Below are positions 42,978 through 53,769 of a stretch of DNA of 64,000 bases, piece after piece. The position numbers and the translations under genes were made by a program. Under the pieces are notes generated by a model, which had not been told where the DNA came from, did not search any database, and was given only the letters and a program-made list of their open reading frames with translations. This DNA comes from Tenodera sinensis (lineage: Eukaryota; Arthropoda; Insecta; Mantodea; Mantidae), in NCBI GenBank assembly GCA_030765045.1, contig CM060963.1:118171735-118235734 (forward strand), in the 5' to 3' direction. Positions within the stretch are counted from its first letter, which is position 1. Each line of letters starts with the position of its first letter.

Positions 42978-44130
42978 GTTGACAGACTTAATAGTATACA
43001 AAGACTAGCATGCCTTGGGATAACGGGGGCTATGCACACTTCACCACTCAGTGCATTAGACACACTTTTGGGTCTCCCTCCTTTGACTTTGTCAAGGAGG
43101 TTGCGAGGGCGTGCACTTATCGCCTCTGAACTTTGGGGGTGGGGTGGTCATTTAAACATCCTTTGGGTGGCCACTCCTCCATCCCTACCAGGCTTCATGC
43201 ATCAAGGCCCATCTCTAGTATGATTGGGGACCTGATGAAGCCTAAGTTTAATCTAGACTTTAAATACTCCATGGTTGTCCCAACCAGGGAGGAGTGGACC
43301 AGTGGCGGTCCTTGCATCTCGCATGGTGGCTCTGTCTGGTATATAGACGGCTCACGGATAGAGATGTGGACAGGTGCGGGAATTTGGGGACCTGGAATAC
43401 AGGAATCATTTTCCCTAGGTCTATATGCTACTGTTTTCCAGGACGAGGTATTTGCCATATTGGCCTGCACTATATATATCAAAGATTCAACCAGCTATAG
43501 AGGAAGGATTTCTATCTGATCTGATAGCCAGTCTACTATAAGGGCTCTCTGCGCAGTCAGGACCACTTCCAAGTTGGTCTGGCAGTATCAGAGGGCTCTG
43601 GATGAACTCTGTGACTGAGGGACCTTAATTTGGGTGCCTGGACACTCAAGGATTGAAGGCAATGAAAAAGCTGATGCACTGACAAGACAAGGATCTACCA
43701 GTGATTTTATTGGCTCTAAACCTTGATTAGGGATCTCGCCACATAGTGTGACAAGCTGCACTCCGATGTATGGAAGAGAGACACTGGGGCTAGGCAGGCA
43801 CATGAATTATGTGGGCTTCCTAGACGCAGATATAGAAAGGTCTTGGTCAAACTTGACCATGGCCACAACACCCTACAAAGACATCTGCACATAATGGGCA
43901 TTAAAAATGACCCAAAATGCAAGAAGTGCACCAAGGCCAAAGAAACCTCTGCACATATCCTATGCAGCTGTCCCGTGTTTGTACAGCTTAGGCACTGACT
44001 CTTGGGATCTTTCTTTTTGATCCCAGAAGATATTAAGAGAGCTAACATCTGGTCCCTCTGTGCTTTTGTGAAAGCTATTGGGCTAATGTAGAGCACTCTA
44101 GATAACGGGCATAAAGGCTCTAATAAAAAG
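42978..44130 (+). pseudogene. LINE D: C-terminal RNase H region
   Basis: In broken frames: RLACLGITGAMHTSPLSAL, LDTLLGLPPLTL, then VPTREEWTSGG and the RNase H motifs VWYIDGSRIE (Asp), ATVFQDEVFAILA (Glu, with QAE changed to QDE), SDSQSTIRAL (Asp) and WVPGHSRIEGNEKAD (His/Asp). The zinc-binding tail is CKKCTKAKETSAHILCSCP-like near 43920. At least three stops or frameshifts are present. Confidence 0.75.
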
Positions 44131-44173
44131 ACCTATGTGCAGGGCTCTTATAAAGGGTCCACCCAGTTTTAAC

Positions 44174-44262
44174 GCCGCCGCCGACGCCGCCGCTGGCCAC
44201 TGCCACCACCACCGCCACCACCACTACTACTACTAATAATAATAATAATAATAATAATCATT
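44174..44262 (+). repeat. Compound trinucleotide microsatellite after LINE D
   Basis: CCG-rich, then CCA/CCAC, CTA and ATA runs in succession (GCCGCCGCCGACGCC, CCACCACCACC, ACTACTACTACT, AATAATAATAAT). Its position at the LINE D 3' end suggests that the tail seeded it. Confidence 0.8.
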
Positions 44263-44566
44263 CTTTAACAATGTATTTCAATTATTATAAAGATAAATTC
44301 AGAGGAAGAACAAAACTGTAAATAAACTGCATTACATTAGAGCTGTAGTAAAGGACCACCCTCCCAAAAAGACATTACATTTCTACATGTATAATTTAGA
44401 CAACAGAAATAACTTAGCAACAAGTACATAAAATGTATAAATATAAGATTAAACATCTAATTTAATCTCCATGGGAAGGTAAAAAAATGGAGCACTGTAA
44501 TGTTAACAATAAATAGACTAAACTATTAAGCTAAACATAGAAGAGAGTTACAGTTTTCAATATTAC

Positions 44567-44676
44567 CTTTTAAAGATGTACATATCTGTGCAATTTTGGC
44601 TGCACAGAGGTTGTCTGCAAACTTGCAAGAATTCAATCTTAGATGAGTAAGAAGAGAACCACTCTCTTCAAGGAAA
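44567..44676 (-). CDS. FBXL4: FBXL4-like F-box/LRR protein, upstream leucine-rich-repeat exon
   Basis: A 110-bp internal exon. The acceptor TTGTTGTTTCAG precedes TTTCCTTGAAG, and the donor AAAAG|GTAATA ends it. It encodes FLEESGSLLTHLRLNSCKFA followed by DNLCAAKIAQICTSLK, a leucine-rich repeat matching the FBXL4 segment just before the repeats of the exon at 25597-25758. The joining codon is completed correctly (AAA G|AG gives Lys-Glu). This phase match across 18.8 kb supports a real gene rather than chance. Earlier exons (N-terminus, F-box) should lie at higher coordinates but were not recognised before 64000. Confidence 0.75.
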
Positions 44677-44679
44677 CTG

Positions 44680-45035
44680 AAACAACAAATATTTCAGTCC
44701 ATGAATTTAAATAAACCTAATTATCTACACTGATTTAACCAATGCTTACACTGTGATTCAAATGATCCTGTAAATGGCAATGTCATGTAGCTATAATGTT
44801 TAACAGATACTGACACTTTTATTTCATTACTGGTTCATCAAGCTACTTGGTTACATTCTCTTTTTTTTGTTTTGTTTTATTCTTAAGTAAACTCTTTTGT
44901 ACAATTAAGTACAATATAGTTTAGCTAAACTAGAAACAGAACAATAATGAAACTTGTAATTGGGGTACCATCCAGTGATAGTCCCAATAATGGTGCATAA
45001 AAATAGAGGAAAACAATTACAGCATTCTTTTTTAC
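44680..45035. other. Intronic sequence and probable Jockey LINE 3' UTR
   Basis: No coding feature. AT-rich; the part nearest 45035 is likely the 3' untranslated region of LINE E read on the minus strand. Confidence 0.35.
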
Positions 45036-45039
45036 ACAG

Positions 45040-46420
45040 CTAACTGTTCAGTCGCAAATTGGAATGCCAGCCATGCTTCAGTCTTTGTCGTAGAGGTTCA
45101 GGAGAATGATAAATATGGCAGAGAAGAGGATTGCGATGGCACAGACATGACTGATGCAGCTTCTTGTAGCAGATGCGGAGGATACACATCACCTCCGGTA
45201 GACCTACATCAGCATGCAGAGTAGAGTTGTGCACGTACCAAGGAGCACCAGTTATGAGGCGTAGAAAACGATTCTGTGTACGCTGGATCCTCAGGATCTG
45301 CGATGGAGCTGCAGAACCCCAAATGGCACAGCTATACTGCCACATGGGTTGAATTAAGGAAGTATAAACCAGGCGCTTGTACCGCAAAGGTAAGGGCGAG
45401 GAACCGGACGCAAAGTGATAGACGTCGTGGATACGGTGACGAATCCTCTGCACTAGACTACAAAGATGAGGACCCCATGTTAGCCGGCTGTCCAAGGTAA
45501 GGTCGAGGTATCTTACTGAAGTCGTTTGGGTATCTCCGTCCCATTGAGATAAAGGGGATGATGGGTGACGTTCTTTTTGTAAGTGAACTTCACAACTCAG
45601 AACTTATTAGCATTCATAGTCACTCTCCAACATTGGCACCAAGACTGAATTTGATTGCAGAAGTCCTGAAGTCACAGCACAAGTACCCACACTCAGAGCC
45701 ACGTCATCGGCATAGTGAGCAATGGTGAGTTGAGGATGACTAGGAAAATCCGAGGTATATACCAGATGTAATAAGGGGCCTAGTACGCTACCTTGCAGTA
45801 CATCAGAGAAAATAGGAGGGGCCTTGGAGAAGGCGCTCTCATATTTAATGGAAAAAGTGTGATTATGCAAATAGGACTGTAGGAGGCGGAAATAGGTGTC
45901 CAAGAGATGTGGTTTGAGTTTGAGTAACAGACCATCTTCATGTCCAAAAACAATCCTAAGCACACAGATAGATGTTCATATGTATCAAGAATAGTGTCAA
46001 CGACGCGATGTAACTGTTGAGAGCAGGAGTCAAGAGGGCAAAATCCAAACTGAGTATCAGGGATAATTTGTACGATCTGAGGTAAGAGGCGAGGCAGAAG
46101 GAGACGTTCGAAAATTTTGGAGAGTAGCGAGAGTAAACTAATAGGACAATAATCGTGGGGATCATTCTTAGCTTTGTCAGGTTTAGGAAGAAGGATAACA
46201 GTAGCATGCTTCCATTGGTGAGGGATATGAGCAGTGCGGAGAATAGCGTTATAGATCTGTGTTAGTAGGACTAGCGCATTCTGGGGAAAATGAAGTATTA
46301 AGGGTTGCACAATAAGATCAGGACCTGGAGATTTGTGAGCTGAGGAGTGAACGATGATATTTTTAACCTCAACAGGGGTAAATTAGTGTTGAAAAGGAGT
46401 GAGTAATAAAGGTTGCGTGA
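45040..46420 (-). pseudogene. LINE E (Jockey): reverse transcriptase
   Basis: Minus-strand segments in three frames. ILLPKPDKAKNDPHDYCPIS and QFGFCPLDSCSQQL (46310-46000); LQGSVLGPLLHLVYTSDFP and TIAHYADDVALSVG with an intact YADD box (45963-45607); DSRLTWGPHLCSLVQRIRHR, YTSLIQPMWQYSCAIWGSA and RIQRTQNRFLRLITGAPW (45495-45040). These are the ordered motifs of Jockey-clade ORF2. Frameshifts separate the segments and the AFD block with the first catalytic Asp is altered. Confidence 0.85.
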
Positions 46421-46716
46421 GTTCTTCCTCCACTCGAAGATTAATCCACTCTTCTTCCACGTCGAGCACAGGATTGGGTGAAAACTGTCATGCCAGGAGT
46501 TCAGAAAACAGGTTGACCTTCTCAAGTGGCATAGAAAACCAGGTATTGCCAATCTTAAGAGGTGGTATGGCAGCAGAATGGTACGTCAAAGTTCTAGTCT
46601 TCTGCCATAAGGATCCATTACGGGTGTTTAAGGCTCGAAGTTTGCTTTCAGCAGCATTACTGCGTGCAGCATGTAGGGTAGCCTTCAGCTCCCGAGTAGC
46701 GCGGTTAAAATTACTT

Positions 46717-47225
46717 TTATGAAGTGGGCAATGCGTACGTTCCCAGAGTTTGAATTGCAGTGTGTAAATGTTTACCTCTAGGATTTGAGAGGTTCGAACC
46801 CCACAGAGGATGTTTGGAATTAAAATCGCCTCCGATTAGAAAGGGGGCCTTGAAAGCATGAGTAATACCCCAGAAATTGGCGAGACTAACATGAATCTGA
46901 GGAGCAGAATAGAAAGATCCAACTTGAATGTTTGCGGAAGTAGTAAACAGTTTAATCCGAGCAACCTGGAAGGAGTCTTTCGAAATGGACAGAAGGGCAT
47001 AGTGAGCCAAACAGGTTTTGATAAACAAGGCAGAACCACCAGTTCTAGTCAAGTTAGGGTGATCTGCACAATATATATCATAGCCAGGAATGTGGAAATG
47101 TATGTGAGGAGCCAATTTGGTTCCTATGACGAGCAGGATGTCTACTTCATAAACTGTAAAGAAGTGTAATCATTCGTCAAATTTATTGGTGATATTCTGA
47201 CAATTCCAAGTGCAGATTCGAATGG
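46717..47225 (-). pseudogene. LINE E (Jockey): endonuclease
   Basis: Starts near 47225 with ICTWNCQNITNKFDE (catalytic Asn). The segment 47115-46717 has IPGYDIYCADH, TRTGGSALFIK and FLIGGDFNSKHPLWGS, typical AP-endonuclease motifs of Jockey ORF2. The usual catalytic Glu position reads VIGTKL instead of ETKL. A stop and frameshift lie between 47160 and 47130. Confidence 0.8.
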
Positions 47226-47335
47226 AAGTGGGGACAAAATTAGCCATGAATGCAAAGCAAGCAGAACAGGAATCAATTGTTGCAGCATAGTAAGAAGAGG
47301 CTGTAGAATAGCAAAGACAGAATCCAGTTGATCCA

Positions 47336-48706
47336 TCAAGCAGTCCAATGGAGAACGGTTTGGTTCACACTGACGGGTTGCGGCTGCATAGGACTGTGAA
47401 ACACCGGGAGATGAGACCCCCAAGAATCTGGATACGATGTTAGAGGCTGCACATTAGATACAGGAGGACAAGGATAGGCAGCTCCAGTAGAAGTAGGTAA
47501 GGTAGACTCCAGACGAGGGAAAGTATGAAGTGGAGGAACAGTAGCAGAAGGTACATCAGAAACAGTACGTTGGGGATAAGAGTGAGGCAGCTGGGTAACT
47601 TGGAGCTGTCGCTGTACAGGGCAGCCCTTATAGTTCGCTGTATGTGGACCTTTACAATTCACACACAGAGGGGGCATGTGAGGAGCCTTAGAGCACTGCA
47701 CAGTAGGATGGTGGCCATCACATTTGACACAACATGGTTGTTTGTGACAATAATTATGACTGTGTCCAAATTCCTGACAGTTCAGGCACTGAATAACACC
47801 CTGTTTGGGTTTCAGGGGCTCCACTTTTACCGTCGTGTAATATAAACGATCAAGCTTATATATGTCGTCGTTGAGAGGATTGGGCTTTAGATCCAAGAAA
47901 AAGAGGGGCAGTTGCACTTTTGTTACGGGATGGTAAACAGGAGTAATTTGGGCAGGTGAATACCCAAAAGAGTTTAATTCTTGCATTGCCATAGAAGTGT
48001 CAATAGTGGGGTAAAGCCCACAAATAACCACCCGAAGATTACGATCATGACACATTTGGTAGGTGTGAAATTATGCCTTCTGTCTCAAAATAATGTATGG
48101 CTGTACAATAACCGTCTATAGTCTCGAAAGAGAATTTGACCTTGCTGCTGTCCAGTGTAACAAGCTTGTAAGCGCCTACATTGGATGTTTGTGTTTGATA
48201 ACAGTATTCATATTAAGTATATTAGAGACATAGATGGGAGGTGGCTTTTGGGATGAAGAAGCAGAAGCAGTAGGCCTAGGTGCACCATGATCTCCATCTT
48301 CAGAATCCATGTCAGCCAAGGGTGCAAAATGGTTAGCTGTAGTGAAAGGAGAATCAGTTGCGACGGAACCCAGTTTCTTCCTCTTGGTGTCACGTGGACA
48401 ATCATCCTGGCTGCCTGGTTTAAAGGCGGCAGAGGACAAGCTGCAGTCAATAGGCTGCACTTTACCAGAGCGATGTGAAGAAATGGGTACGGACTGAGTT
48501 TGCTGGCAGTGTGATGAAGTGGAGGCTTCTCCCTGAGAGCTACTAGATGTGGTTTGAGGAGCTGGGGTTGGTCCCGGTAGAGAAGATAACTGCTCCTCAA
48601 ATTGGTAACATGGCTGCATCGCAGAATAAATAAGCTGCCCTGTATCAATGAGAACAGCCATGGTGTTTAAGGAAAGTCTTAATACTACGCAGTTCACTCT
48701 CTTCAC
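47336..48706 (-). pseudogene. LINE E (Jockey): ORF1, gag-like nucleic-acid-binding protein
   Basis: The frame 48706-48176 is a Ser/Pro/Thr-rich N-terminus (SSLPGPTPAPQTTSSSS). The frame 48055-47336 holds a PRE_C2HC-type domain (NLRVVICGLYPTIDTSM, DIYKLDRLYYTTVKVEP) and three zinc knuckles (CLNCQEFGHSHNYC, CVKCDGHHPTVQC, CVNCKGPHTANYKGC). ORF1 proteins of Jockey elements coat the RNA and help target insertion. The two halves are joined by a frameshift around 48060-48175. The 5' end of the LINE is probably near 48760. Confidence 0.85.
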
Positions 48707-48769
48707 TGCCTATCGGCAAACTTGGAGGTTATAAACTTTCATTAAAAGTCCACTTTAACCTAACTAGTT

Positions 48770-49600
48770 AAATAGAAGAGAAGAAAAGAAAAACGAAAAA
48801 CAAACACTATTGTGAACACACGCAAATAACACACCAAATATAGAAAAATCCACGGAAAACTGGGACAGGACAAGTATGGTTGGAAGTATTTGAAGTCTGT
48901 AAATATGCAATCTTGTCGTGTATAACCAATTTTAAGCATGCACTGAGTAATGGTACAGTCACAATTCCGTACTTCAAAAACAATAAATTCAGATGAAAAT
49001 TTGTGATCCTTTCACTTCCACTGCCAAGAATCACTGAGATCTTAAATAATAGACACTAATATGCACATACAATGCGAAAATACAGATATTTAAGGTTAAA
49101 TAAGCAGACCATAATATCAAGGAGATATTTTTAAATCCAACGCCCTCTGATGTTACCGGTTAAGTTCTGCAAAGATATCCTGTTAGAATAACATACATTA
49201 TGCATTGCAGTCACATCATACATTTAAAGTTTAAAACAGAAACATCATACAGTCTTATTTAAATTTATTTAAATTAACATTGTATTGCTGGGCTTAATTA
49301 CAGTGATGTCCATTAGTTATTACTGAGTCTATTTTTGACACTACATCACTTACTTTGTTTTTTAGCACGGAAAGCATATTTCAGTAGCTATTCACTCCCA
49401 ATCTCAGTTCCCAGTCGATTACCTGCATCATTCATCATGGTAGTATATATTGTAAAATTGTATCTGTATGTATCTAATCTATGCTGACAAAATCAAAATT
49501 TGCAACAGCAACGCCACCGCTGCTGCCGCCAACAACAACAATAATAATATTAATATCAGTAATAATGATCATATTAATAACATCAATATCACAATATCAT
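48770..49600. other. Unassigned sequence with a trinucleotide-rich end
   Basis: No gene recognised. 49500-49615 is a mixed CAA/CAG/CCG, AAT and ATC trinucleotide-rich stretch bordering the inverted PLE pair. Confidence 0.4.
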
Positions 49601-49672
49601 CATCACAATAATGGTGGTTGGTGTCGTCCCTGATGGTGGTTGGATGAAACTCTGCATAAGTACAGTCTGTTC

Positions 49673-49793
49673 ACCAGCTCATGGTCCCTGACAGAAATGC
49701 AATGAGTCAGTACATCAGTAAATAATTCCAGGTACACAGCAATATCTGATGTACTGTCTCATTGCATTTCTGTCAGGAACCATGAGCTGGTGA
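49673..49793. mobile_element. Small palindromic element inside the PLE left arm
   Basis: Arms CACCAGCTCATGGTCCCTGA...CAGTACATCAG and their complement (about 50 bp each) flank a central stretch of about 20 bp. It interrupts sequence that is continuous in the right PLE arm (CATAAGTATGTCACTTGG). A short AGTA repeat on both sides may be its target duplication. Confidence 0.6.
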
Positions 49794-50523
49794 GAAAAGT
49801 ATATGTCGCTTGGTGGGGTTTCAAAATTGAAAAGAGATTTACTGTTTTTCCAAATGTAAATGTTTTCCCAAACTGTGAATTCTGTTTTTTCTGAAATGGT
49901 TTTTAGTATATGTATTTCTGTTGATGGTGTGTTAGTCTCTCAAAAATGTCAAGCTACTACTGATTTGTCTTCCATTTTTGCATTAATTTCTTAATATGTT
50001 CTTTTGTTCTTTTTTGTTTCTTTTATTTTTCTATATGTAGATTTTTTTCAGTTGATGCAGCTAATCTGATATACTTCTGGTCTCTTCTCCTGTGGGATAT
50101 ATTTTGTAATTTAGAATTTAGTAGTTTTTGATGTGGTAGCTGTTTTTAGGGACAAAATGGATGTTATGTTGCTTGAAGGTTCTTGACTTTTTTTTACAAA
50201 ATTCAGGACCTCAGGATTAGGTTGGCTGTAACAACTGTGAAATAATTACATTGGCAAAACTAAAAGGAACATAAAAATCAGAAGAAAAGAACATAAGGAA
50301 TATAAAGCAAAAATGGAAGACAAATCAGCAGTAATTTGGCATTTTTGAAGAGACAGAAACACCATTAACAGAAATCTCATATCACTAAAAATGTTTTGGG
50401 AAAAAGAGCACTCAGTTTGAAAAAACAGAAAGTGTTTTCAATTTTGGAATCCCACCAAGTGACATACTTATGCAAAGGTTCATCCAACCATCATGATGAA
50501 TGACACAGGCAGTCAACTAAGAA

Positions 50524-50556
50524 CTGAAGATGGGAGCAAACAGCTCCTGAAACATG
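50524..50556 (+). ncRNA. Possible hammerhead-ribozyme-like motif next to PLE 4
   Basis: CTGAAGATG, a GGAGC/GCTCC helix with a CAAACA-type loop, then TGAAAC. It has the same arrangement as at 35739 relative to a PLE endonuclease. The core differs from the canonical CTGATGA. Confidence 0.3.
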
Positions 50557-50880
50557 TTTTCTTTATTAGACAGTAAGTGATATAGTACCAAAAATACTCA
50601 ATAACTAAATCATACAATATGTCTCAATAATGTGATATCTACTCAATCAGTGCTTACTCTAGAAAACATTCTTGCAATTCACATTTTTCTTCACTGTCTT
50701 CCACTGCTAATCCATAAAATAGTATTCCTACAGTATAGATAAGGTCTTGTAGAACCATCTGCTTTTTTCATTCTGCCTTGGAAATCCACCAATTTGATGA
50801 CAGTTCATTATTAGTTATCAGATTCTTACTTAAGGCTAATTCACAATAACCATAAAATGGAAAACAACAGGATTGACAAA

Positions 50881-51289
50881 TTATTATTTATTTATGCCAA
50901 CAAACTTACTGTTTGTGTTTTTAAACACACAAGCCGTGTGTGGGCAAAGTTTGAGAGGTAGAACCGGAACTTAAAAATTGTTGGTGTGTTTAAAAACACC
51001 AACAGTAAGTTTATTGGCATAAATAAATAATAATTACCATCTGAAGGTTATTTAATCCTGGGATATAAAGTACTTACAATAGTAAGTCACCATTGGGATA
51101 ATTTGTCTCTGATGTGAGATTGCCTTTGTGGTTTACCAGGAGAAATACGAACTGGTTTGGGAATTTAATGCCATTCTGGCAGTTTGTCACAATAGCTCAG
51201 TGGTAGCACAGCCGCCCGGTAAGCGGAAGGTCTGTGGTTCAAATCTCAGTTGTGGCATTGAATTTTTAAGTTCCGGTTCTACCTCTTAA
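50881..51289 (-). mobile_element. SINE-A copy with inverted dimeric 5' part (409 bp)
   Basis: Flanked by AGGATTGACAAA (50869-50880, 51290-51301). The left end is the complement of the SINE-A tail. From about 50985 the sequence turns to plus orientation and runs through a unit tail into the next unit's tRNA-like region (A box TAGCTCAGTGG, B box GTTCAAATCT), so the source RNA was a tandem dimer. Confidence 0.85.
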
Positions 51290-51311
51290 AGGATTGACAA
51301 AGCTCGTATTT

Positions 51312-52053
51312 TAGAGGTCTGCACAGGCTTGGGTTGGCCCGGCATAGGTTCTAGCCTAATTTGAAAAATGATTGTCAAGTTCAGCCCAGGCCAGTCTTGA
51401 AAATTAAGATATAAAAGATAATTTATATTCTTTGGTCATCTATGTTCAAATGCATAGAATAGCACAATTATTGCAGCATTTCTTTACCAGGAATTATATT
51501 TGATTATTCTGCTGACAGTTTCAAATGCTCTACTGCTGGTCAAAGAACAAAATGAGAAGGGTTAGCAACTACACTTATGTCTCACTAATCAGCTGCAATT
51601 CAATCCATTTATCCATTCCATGTATAAAATCTAACCCACTACCTCAAACCCAAAGCATGTCTTTTTGTAGCGCTAGCAATGTGTTTCTCCTTGTGCTTTT
51701 AAGTAGTAGTAACAACAACAGTAACATAATACAAATACAAGTGGCGGTGGTGGCGGTGGCGGTGGCGGTGGTGGTGGTGGAATGGTGGTGGTGGTGGAAT
51801 GGTGGTGGTGGTGGTGGTGTTGGTGGTGGTGGTGTTGGTGGTGGTGGTGCTGATGATGATGAAGAACAAGAAGAAGAAGACGACGATGACGATAACGACA
51901 ACGATAAGTGCAAAATAATGTTGTTTAAAACAAAGTAATACAATCAGGTCCAGGCCTAGTGGTACCTATGCTTGGGCTGGAATCAGACTTGGTTGAGGCT
52001 GGGCCAGAGTGGACCGGGCTGAAACTAAAAATGTTGGGCAGTGCAGACCTCTA
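51312..52053. mobile_element. hAT-like non-autonomous element
   Basis: Terminal inverted repeats TAGAGGTCTGCAC (51312-51324) and GTGCAGACCTCTA (52041-52053), with GGCCCGG/CCGGGC-type subterminal sequences. There is no transposase. No clean 8-bp duplication is visible, so hAT assignment rests on TIR style. The interior is dominated by a trinucleotide array. Confidence 0.6.
51741..51905 (+). repeat. Compound GGT/GGC-GAT-GAA-GAC trinucleotide array
   Basis: GGCGGTGGT and GGT runs with TGGAAT interruptions, then GATGATGATGAAGAA, AAGAAGAAG and ACGACGATGACG. It creates long low-complexity frames on both strands that are not genes. Confidence 0.9.
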
Positions 52054-52342
52054 ATATGTTGCAATATGAGAGTTCACAATTAATGGAATGTTTATCAGAA
52101 TGAGGAAGAGAAATGGGAAACATGATCAAGATTTAATTTTCCAGTTATTATTCTTATTCTCAGGACAGCATATTGAATTTATACTGTGAGTAGCTGCCTT
52201 TAAGGTAAAAATTGCTCAAGGAGGCTGTGAACTAAAACTGCTGCTAGAGTCTCTCTAGAAAACAACATTGGAACAACAAACAACTGCAAATGACAGAAAC
52301 TTTAATGGAACTTTAATAAGAGAAATCAGAAATATTACAAGG

Positions 52343-53520
52343 TCGATTCAGTAAGTAACCGGAAAAGTTGTATAAAAAATACAAAACTTTGACAAAGTAT
52401 GTGTTACTGTTATGTGTTGATGGTGTCCTAGAGCTCTTACCAGATGGTTTGGCATGCCTGCCTCCTGAAAGGAATGTTGGGAATCAGTGAAAACAAGATG
52501 GTGGCACCCTTGCAGGTTTACACCAGTGTGGAGCAGTGGAGTGTCTATTAGCTGAAGGGTTGAAACCAATCGAAATTCAGCATCGGATGGCAGTGCAATA
52601 TGGAGAAAGTTACTTGAGACAAACACAAGTGGGCAGGGAAGTTCAAACAAGCTGTAACAGATGTTGAAGATTTGCCACTCCCAGGACACTCAGTGCAATT
52701 ACGAAGAACATTACAAGTTGATGAGTTGATACAGGAAAGCATTTATATTATGGCAATGAAATTACAGTAAAGATAAACATTACAGCCCACCATATTGTTC
52801 ATGACATACTAATGTTCAAGAAAGTGTGTGCAAGCTGGATTCCAAACCATATGACATTGGAAATGAAAGAAAGGTGCATGGATGTGTGCAGGGAGCTTTT
52901 GCCACAGTACAAGGTTGAAGGGGAGGTATTTCTTCACCATATTGTAACAGGAGATGACATTTGGGTGCATTTTTGTGAACCTGAATGAAAGCGGGCTTCA
53001 ATGGAGTGGTGATATTCTTTATTTCCAAAACCAAAGAAGATGCAAACTGAAGGAAGTGCTGGTAAGGTTATGTCGACTTTGTTTTGGGATCATATGGGAG
53101 CAATTCTTGAGCATTACATACTGAGACATCAAAGTGTAAACAGGGAGATATATGCAAACCTTATGTGTGAAAATTTGAAATCAGCCATTTTGAGGCCGGT
53201 GTGTGGCATACCGTTATTGCATGACAACACGAGGCCATACACTGCACGAGTCACATTAGATATCATCACAAACCTGAAATTCATCTGCTTGCCTCATCCC
53301 CCCATATTCCCTGGATCTGGCACCTTCAGATTATCACATTAATCCACTGAAAGATCTTAGTGGCTCAAGGTTCGCTAATGATGAACTCTAGACAGCAGTG
53401 GATAACTGGTCACGCACACATTCCCAAGAATTCTTTGGACTTGGAATTGAGAAGCTTATCCAGCACTGACATAAGTGCATAGAACTTAAGGGGGATTAAA
53501 CTGAAAAATAATAAGTATTG
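52343..53520 (+). pseudogene. Mariner transposase remnant (mariner 1)
   Basis: Translation across many stops gives CLLAEGLKPIEIQHRMAVQY (helix-turn-helix), CASWIPNHMTLEMKERCMD, FLHHIVTGDDIWVHF (first catalytic Asp; usual DETW is DDIW), SAGKVMSTLFWDHMGAIL, PLLHDNTRPYTARVTLDII (second Asp) and a C-terminal KCIELKGD. The YSPDLAPSD block is reduced to IFPGSGTF. The left end GTCGATTCAGTAAGTAACC has no recognised partner on the right. Inactive and older than the mariner at 56333. Confidence 0.8.
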
Positions 53521-53569
53521 TATTTCATCTTCCTTTCTTAGAAGTTTGAAAACAGTGTTGTTATAATCA

Positions 53570-53768
53570 ATTTAATTTAAAAGGTGAGTCAATTAATAAC
53601 ACTAAACAACACCTACATTTACAATTTTTCGGAACGTGTTTCGGAGGTTAACTTTCCTCCATTATCAACTGGTTGATGATTGAGGAAAGTTCACCTCTGA
53701 AATGCGTTCCGGAAAACTATAAATGTAAGTGTTGTTTAGTGTTATTGACTTACCATTTAAATTAAATT
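53570..53768. repeat. Hairpin of two inverted PLE-like ends with ribozyme-like cores
   Basis: Two arms of about 95 bp (53570-53667, 53673-53768) are inverted copies containing GAGTCAATTAATAACACTAA and CGGAACG-type sequence. Each arm, read outward, has TGATRA, a GGAGG/CCTCC or TGAGG/CCTC helix and YGAAAY, as in hammerhead motifs. Assignment to PLE termini is an inference. Confidence 0.5.
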
Positions 53769-53769
53769 G

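Larger units (their letters stand above)
49605..50580. repeat. Inverted pair of Penelope-like endonuclease ends (PLE 4)
   Basis: The right arm (plus, about 50200-50510) encodes NNYIGKTKRNIKIRRKEHKE and DKSAVIWHF, the GIY-YIG endonuclease. The left arm (minus, about 50110-49800) encodes the same region (VYQISCIN with INxxKIYIG-like remains and the same KMEDKS stretch). The arms mirror each other from the HLFxRD region to GGTTGGATGAA / TTCATCCAACC. A 121-bp palindrome interrupts the left arm. Confidence 0.7.

Noticed and set aside
51525..51943. Open frames with poly-Gly/Val/Trp or poly-Pro/His/Ser
   Set aside because: Produced by the GGT-rich trinucleotide array inside a hAT-like element.
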